This document shows positions 61,311-64,000 of a DNA stretch of 64,000 nucleotides, in pieces. A program made the translations under genes and the position numbers. The notes beneath the pieces were generated by a model. That model saw only the letters and a list, made by a program, of their open reading frames with translations, was not told the DNA's origin and did not search any database. The stretch's first letter is position 1. Every line of letters begins with the position of its first letter. This DNA comes from Imbricaverruca yamaguchii (Eukaryota; Arthropoda; Thecostraca; Neoverrucidae), in assembly GCA_034440575.1 (NCBI GenBank), contig JAOTOL010001603.1, forward strand, positions 1,600,001 through 1,664,000, given 5' to 3'.

Positions 61311-62435
61311 AACAGCCGATTGGACGCCGATAGGAAGAGAGACATCGGTCAGACGAGAACCCAGTAGCATAGGTAGTGGTAGGCTCACATCGTAGAATCA
61401 CTGGTGCTGCTGACCTCCGTTCGGGCGACCTCGTTGACCCTAGGTCGGGATGCTGACCGTGTTCTGGTGACCCCGTGATTTGTGTGCGGCGTGACACGGT
61501 CGGAGGAGCCAGCCTGTTGGAAATGAGTCGGGACGTGGCGGGAGACGTCCCGAGATTGAGGAAAGGACCGACATCGTCGTTGGTATGTGGTGGAATGTGA
61601 CATCGTTGAAAGAGTATGTGCTCCATACTTTTGTGTTGAGACAGTGCTTGTGCTTATGTTTATCGATACATTGAGGTAGCGGCGCAGTCAAGTGCATCGA
61701 ATCAGATGAGAAATTTTAAGGTTTTCACCACCCATGCTAAACATTTTCGACACGCAAAGCTCCCCGAAAAGTGTGTTGAGGCTGAGTCGATGGCATGGCG
61801 AGAAACTCCGCTGTCGTCGGAAAATTTCAGTGCGCCGGCCCAGTGCCATGACGAGAGAAAGAACGGTTGTGACGACTGTTCCGCCGCTTACCGAGCGGGT
61901 AAAGTGATTGCAAATTCGCGACAACATCGTAGGAAGAGCCACCGTTTGTGATCTCAGGAGACAGAGGCGCCAAACATTGCCGGTGTGCAGGTTTGAAAGT
62001 GACCTGACTCGTATGATTTTGTCACGCGCTAAGCAATTTCATGGAACGCCATCTGACGTTGTGGCCGTTCGGTGACGGGACGCATTCGCCGACTAGCAGA
62101 GCCGACGATTTCCCTCACTTACGGCCAACAACGCTCCTCTTTCCCAGCCGCACACCAGAAAGCGATCGCATGCGTGTGCGGCTGCTTTCACGTCGGATCG
62201 CTTACGACACCGCCTTCTCCGTGGCCATGGGCCATCCGCCGCGCCATCGATCCCAGTACCAGTGCCGATCGCCCTCAGATCGGGCCGATATTGATCACGC
62301 GCGGGTGGCACGTCCGGTGCGCGTGGGAGTCCACCGGATATGACGGGCTGACCCGCGACCCGCCGTGACCCGCCGCGACCTCGCTGTGACCTCGCCGCGG
62401 CAGGAGCGCCTCGGCGTCTATCTGCGCTACCGTTT
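61311..62435. other. intergenic DNA, no gene recognised
   Basis: Several ORFs on both strands, none with a recognisable domain. Confidence 0.35.
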
Positions 62436-62437
62436 CT

Positions 62438-62825
62438 CCGCGTGTTGAAGGTGTGGCGTGAGCGTGTTGAAGGTGTGGCGTGGGCGGGTTGGAGGTGTGG
62501 CGCTGCCGTGTTGGAGGTGTGGCGTGGGCGTGTTGAAGGTGTGGCGCTGCCGTGTTGGAGGTGTGGCGTGGGCGTGTTGAAGGTGTGGCGTGAGCGTGTT
62601 GAAGGTGTGGCGTGAGCGTGTTGAAGGTGTGGCGCGGGCGTGTTGGAGGTGTGGCGTGGGCGTGTTGGAGGTGTGGCGTGAACGTGTTGAAGGTGTGGCG
62701 TGAGCGTGTTGAAGGTGTGGCGCGGGTGTGTTGGAGGTGTGGCGCGGGCGTGTTGGAGGTGTGGCGTGAGCGTGTTGAAGGTGTGGCGTGAGCGTGTTGA
62801 AGGTGTGGCGCGGGCGTGTTCGGGC
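62438..62825. repeat. 22 bp minisatellite
   Basis: About 17 copies of GTGTTGAAGGTGTGGCGTGA plus GC, with GGAGG and CGCGGGC variants. The minus-strand His-Thr-rich ORFs are artefacts. Confidence 0.96.
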
Positions 62826-63274
62826 GAGCCTGGAACGGCAGAGTCGGATTGGCCGGGCGGAGATGCGAGAGATGTGCTGTGACATGCTTGGAGCGGTGAG
62901 CAGCTGACCGGGAGTGGAAATGTCCGCTAGAAGTGTCCGATGGAGTGAAAGTGTCCGGCAATCGGGCAGTTTGAGCTCAGAGTCGGGAGCTCTGGGACAG
63001 CACAGCAGGTGCTGCCGCCCTCAGGTAACAATGGCCACGCCGTCGTGACGTCACTAGTCGTGACGTCACTTGCCCGCTGCATTCAGTGGTCGCCAGCTGG
63101 CGCCACCGCCGTCGCAGCGACGTGTGACGTCACACATTGACAGCGCACTCGTATGGCCGATTAAGAACCTAAGTTAGAGTCAGCGCGGGCGCGCTCATGA
63201 TAACAGAGCGCTCACTCGGTTGATGCAGTCCCGCATATGGATTGTGCTGCCACCCGCAACACAGACCAGCATAT
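62826..63274. other. non-coding, with TGACGTCA octamers
   Basis: Perfect TGACGTCA at 63,046-63,053, 63,061-63,068 and 63,125-63,132. No gene recognised. Confidence 0.5.
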
Positions 63275-63335
63275 GCACACACACACACACATACACGCAT
63301 GCACGCATAAGCACATACACAAACACAATCACGCC
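63275..63335. repeat. (CA)n-rich microsatellite
   Basis: CA dinucleotide run with CATA/CATGCA interruptions. Confidence 0.9.
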
Positions 63336-63559
63336 AAACACATTCACTGTTCATGTCCATTCATGCACATGCACAAACAGATGACATTGTGGTAGTATAC
63401 GTGGTCAGTTTTCCGACCACGCTGCGGTCGGACGACTCGCGACGGTGGCGCCGCCCTGCCGGTCGAGTCGTCAACTACGTGCGGGTGCCGCTCGGCCCTA
63501 GCCTCTGAGCAGCTTGTTCGCCGACATCCGTCTGACACTGTGACTGCGTTCGGCTCGTC

Positions 63560-64000
63560 TATTGCACCGCCGTCGCACCCGAGTCGAGCTGCGCGGGTGT
63601 ACCGCCGTCGCACCCGAGTCCAGCAGCTGCGCGGCTGTACCGCCGTCGCACCTGAGTCCGGCTGCGCGGGTGTACCGCCGTCGCACCTGAGTCCAGCCGT
63701 CCAGGTATACCGCCGTCGCACCCGAGTCCAGCTGCGCGGGTGTACCGCCGTCGCACCCGAGTCCAGCTGCGCGGGTGTACCGCCGTCGCACCCGAGTCCA
63801 GCCGTCCAGGTATACCGCCGTCGCACCCGAGTCCAGCTGCGCGGGTGTACCGCCGTCGCACCCGAGTCCAGCTGCGCGGCTGTACCGCCGTCGCACCCGA
63901 GTCGAGCTGCGCGGGTGTACCGCCGTCGCACCCGAGTCCAGCTGCGCGGGTGTACCGCCGTCGCACCTGAGTCGAGCTGCGCGGCTGTACCGCCGTCGCA
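63560..64000. repeat. 35 bp minisatellite running off the window end
   Basis: About 12 copies of CCGCCGTCGCACCCGAGTCC then AGCTGCGCGGGTGTA. The AGCCGTCCAGGTATA variant occurs twice. It continues past the window edge. ORFs in it are artefacts. Confidence 0.97.

Overview
The window is nuclear DNA from an animal. It holds two spliced genes on the + strand, separated and interrupted by large amounts of tandem repeat and transposable element. Introns are GT-AG, coding exons are GC-rich, and several families of tRNA-derived SINE carry 11-15 bp target-site duplications. An arthropod, perhaps a crustacean such as a barnacle, would fit the annexin type and repeat style, but nothing here fixes the taxon.

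Gene 1 (about 4.6-25.5 kb) is an annexin. Eight exons from 15,849 to 25,476 encode the four annexin repeats. A two-codon start exon (M-V) in a CpG-rich stretch at 4,650 fits as exon 1 in sequence, context and phase, with an 11.2 kb intron after it. The joined product would be 316 residues, the normal size of an annexin core, except that exon 5 carries two extra bases (19,969-19,970) that break the frame as written.

Gene 2 (35.3-55.9 kb) is ALG1, the GT33 beta-1,4-mannosyltransferase that adds the first mannose to GlcNAc2-PP-dolichol on the cytosolic face of the ER. Nine exons join in phase to 438 codons ending at 55,903. The usual N-terminal membrane anchor is missing from the first recognised exon. 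The two genes share no pathway and are simply neighbours.

Layout: 0-4.4 kb, repeats and non-coding DNA; 4.4-5.2 kb, CpG-rich presumed promoter; 5-15.8 kb, annexin intron 1, packed with minisatellites, SINE pieces and a foldback-like element; 15.8-25.5 kb, annexin exons; 25.5-35 kb, intergenic DNA with a recent internally deleted LTR retrotransposon, a 947 bp foldback element and a CpG desert; 35.3-55.9 kb, ALG1 with very large intronic arrays, one of 6.3 kb; 55.9-64 kb, no recognisable gene, with more arrays and SINEs.

The most unusual feature is that many minisatellites sit on splice junctions. At six exon ends (annexin exon 3; ALG1 exons 2, 3, 6, 7 and 8) the repeat unit or a repeated block contains the exon edge plus its splice site, so the site is present many times over. 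At ALG1 exon 2 the unit is 33 bp, starts with the donor GTGAGT and stays in frame, giving six in-phase alternative donors, each adding 11 residues. The long ORFs in these arrays are by-products of repeats and are not annotated as genes.
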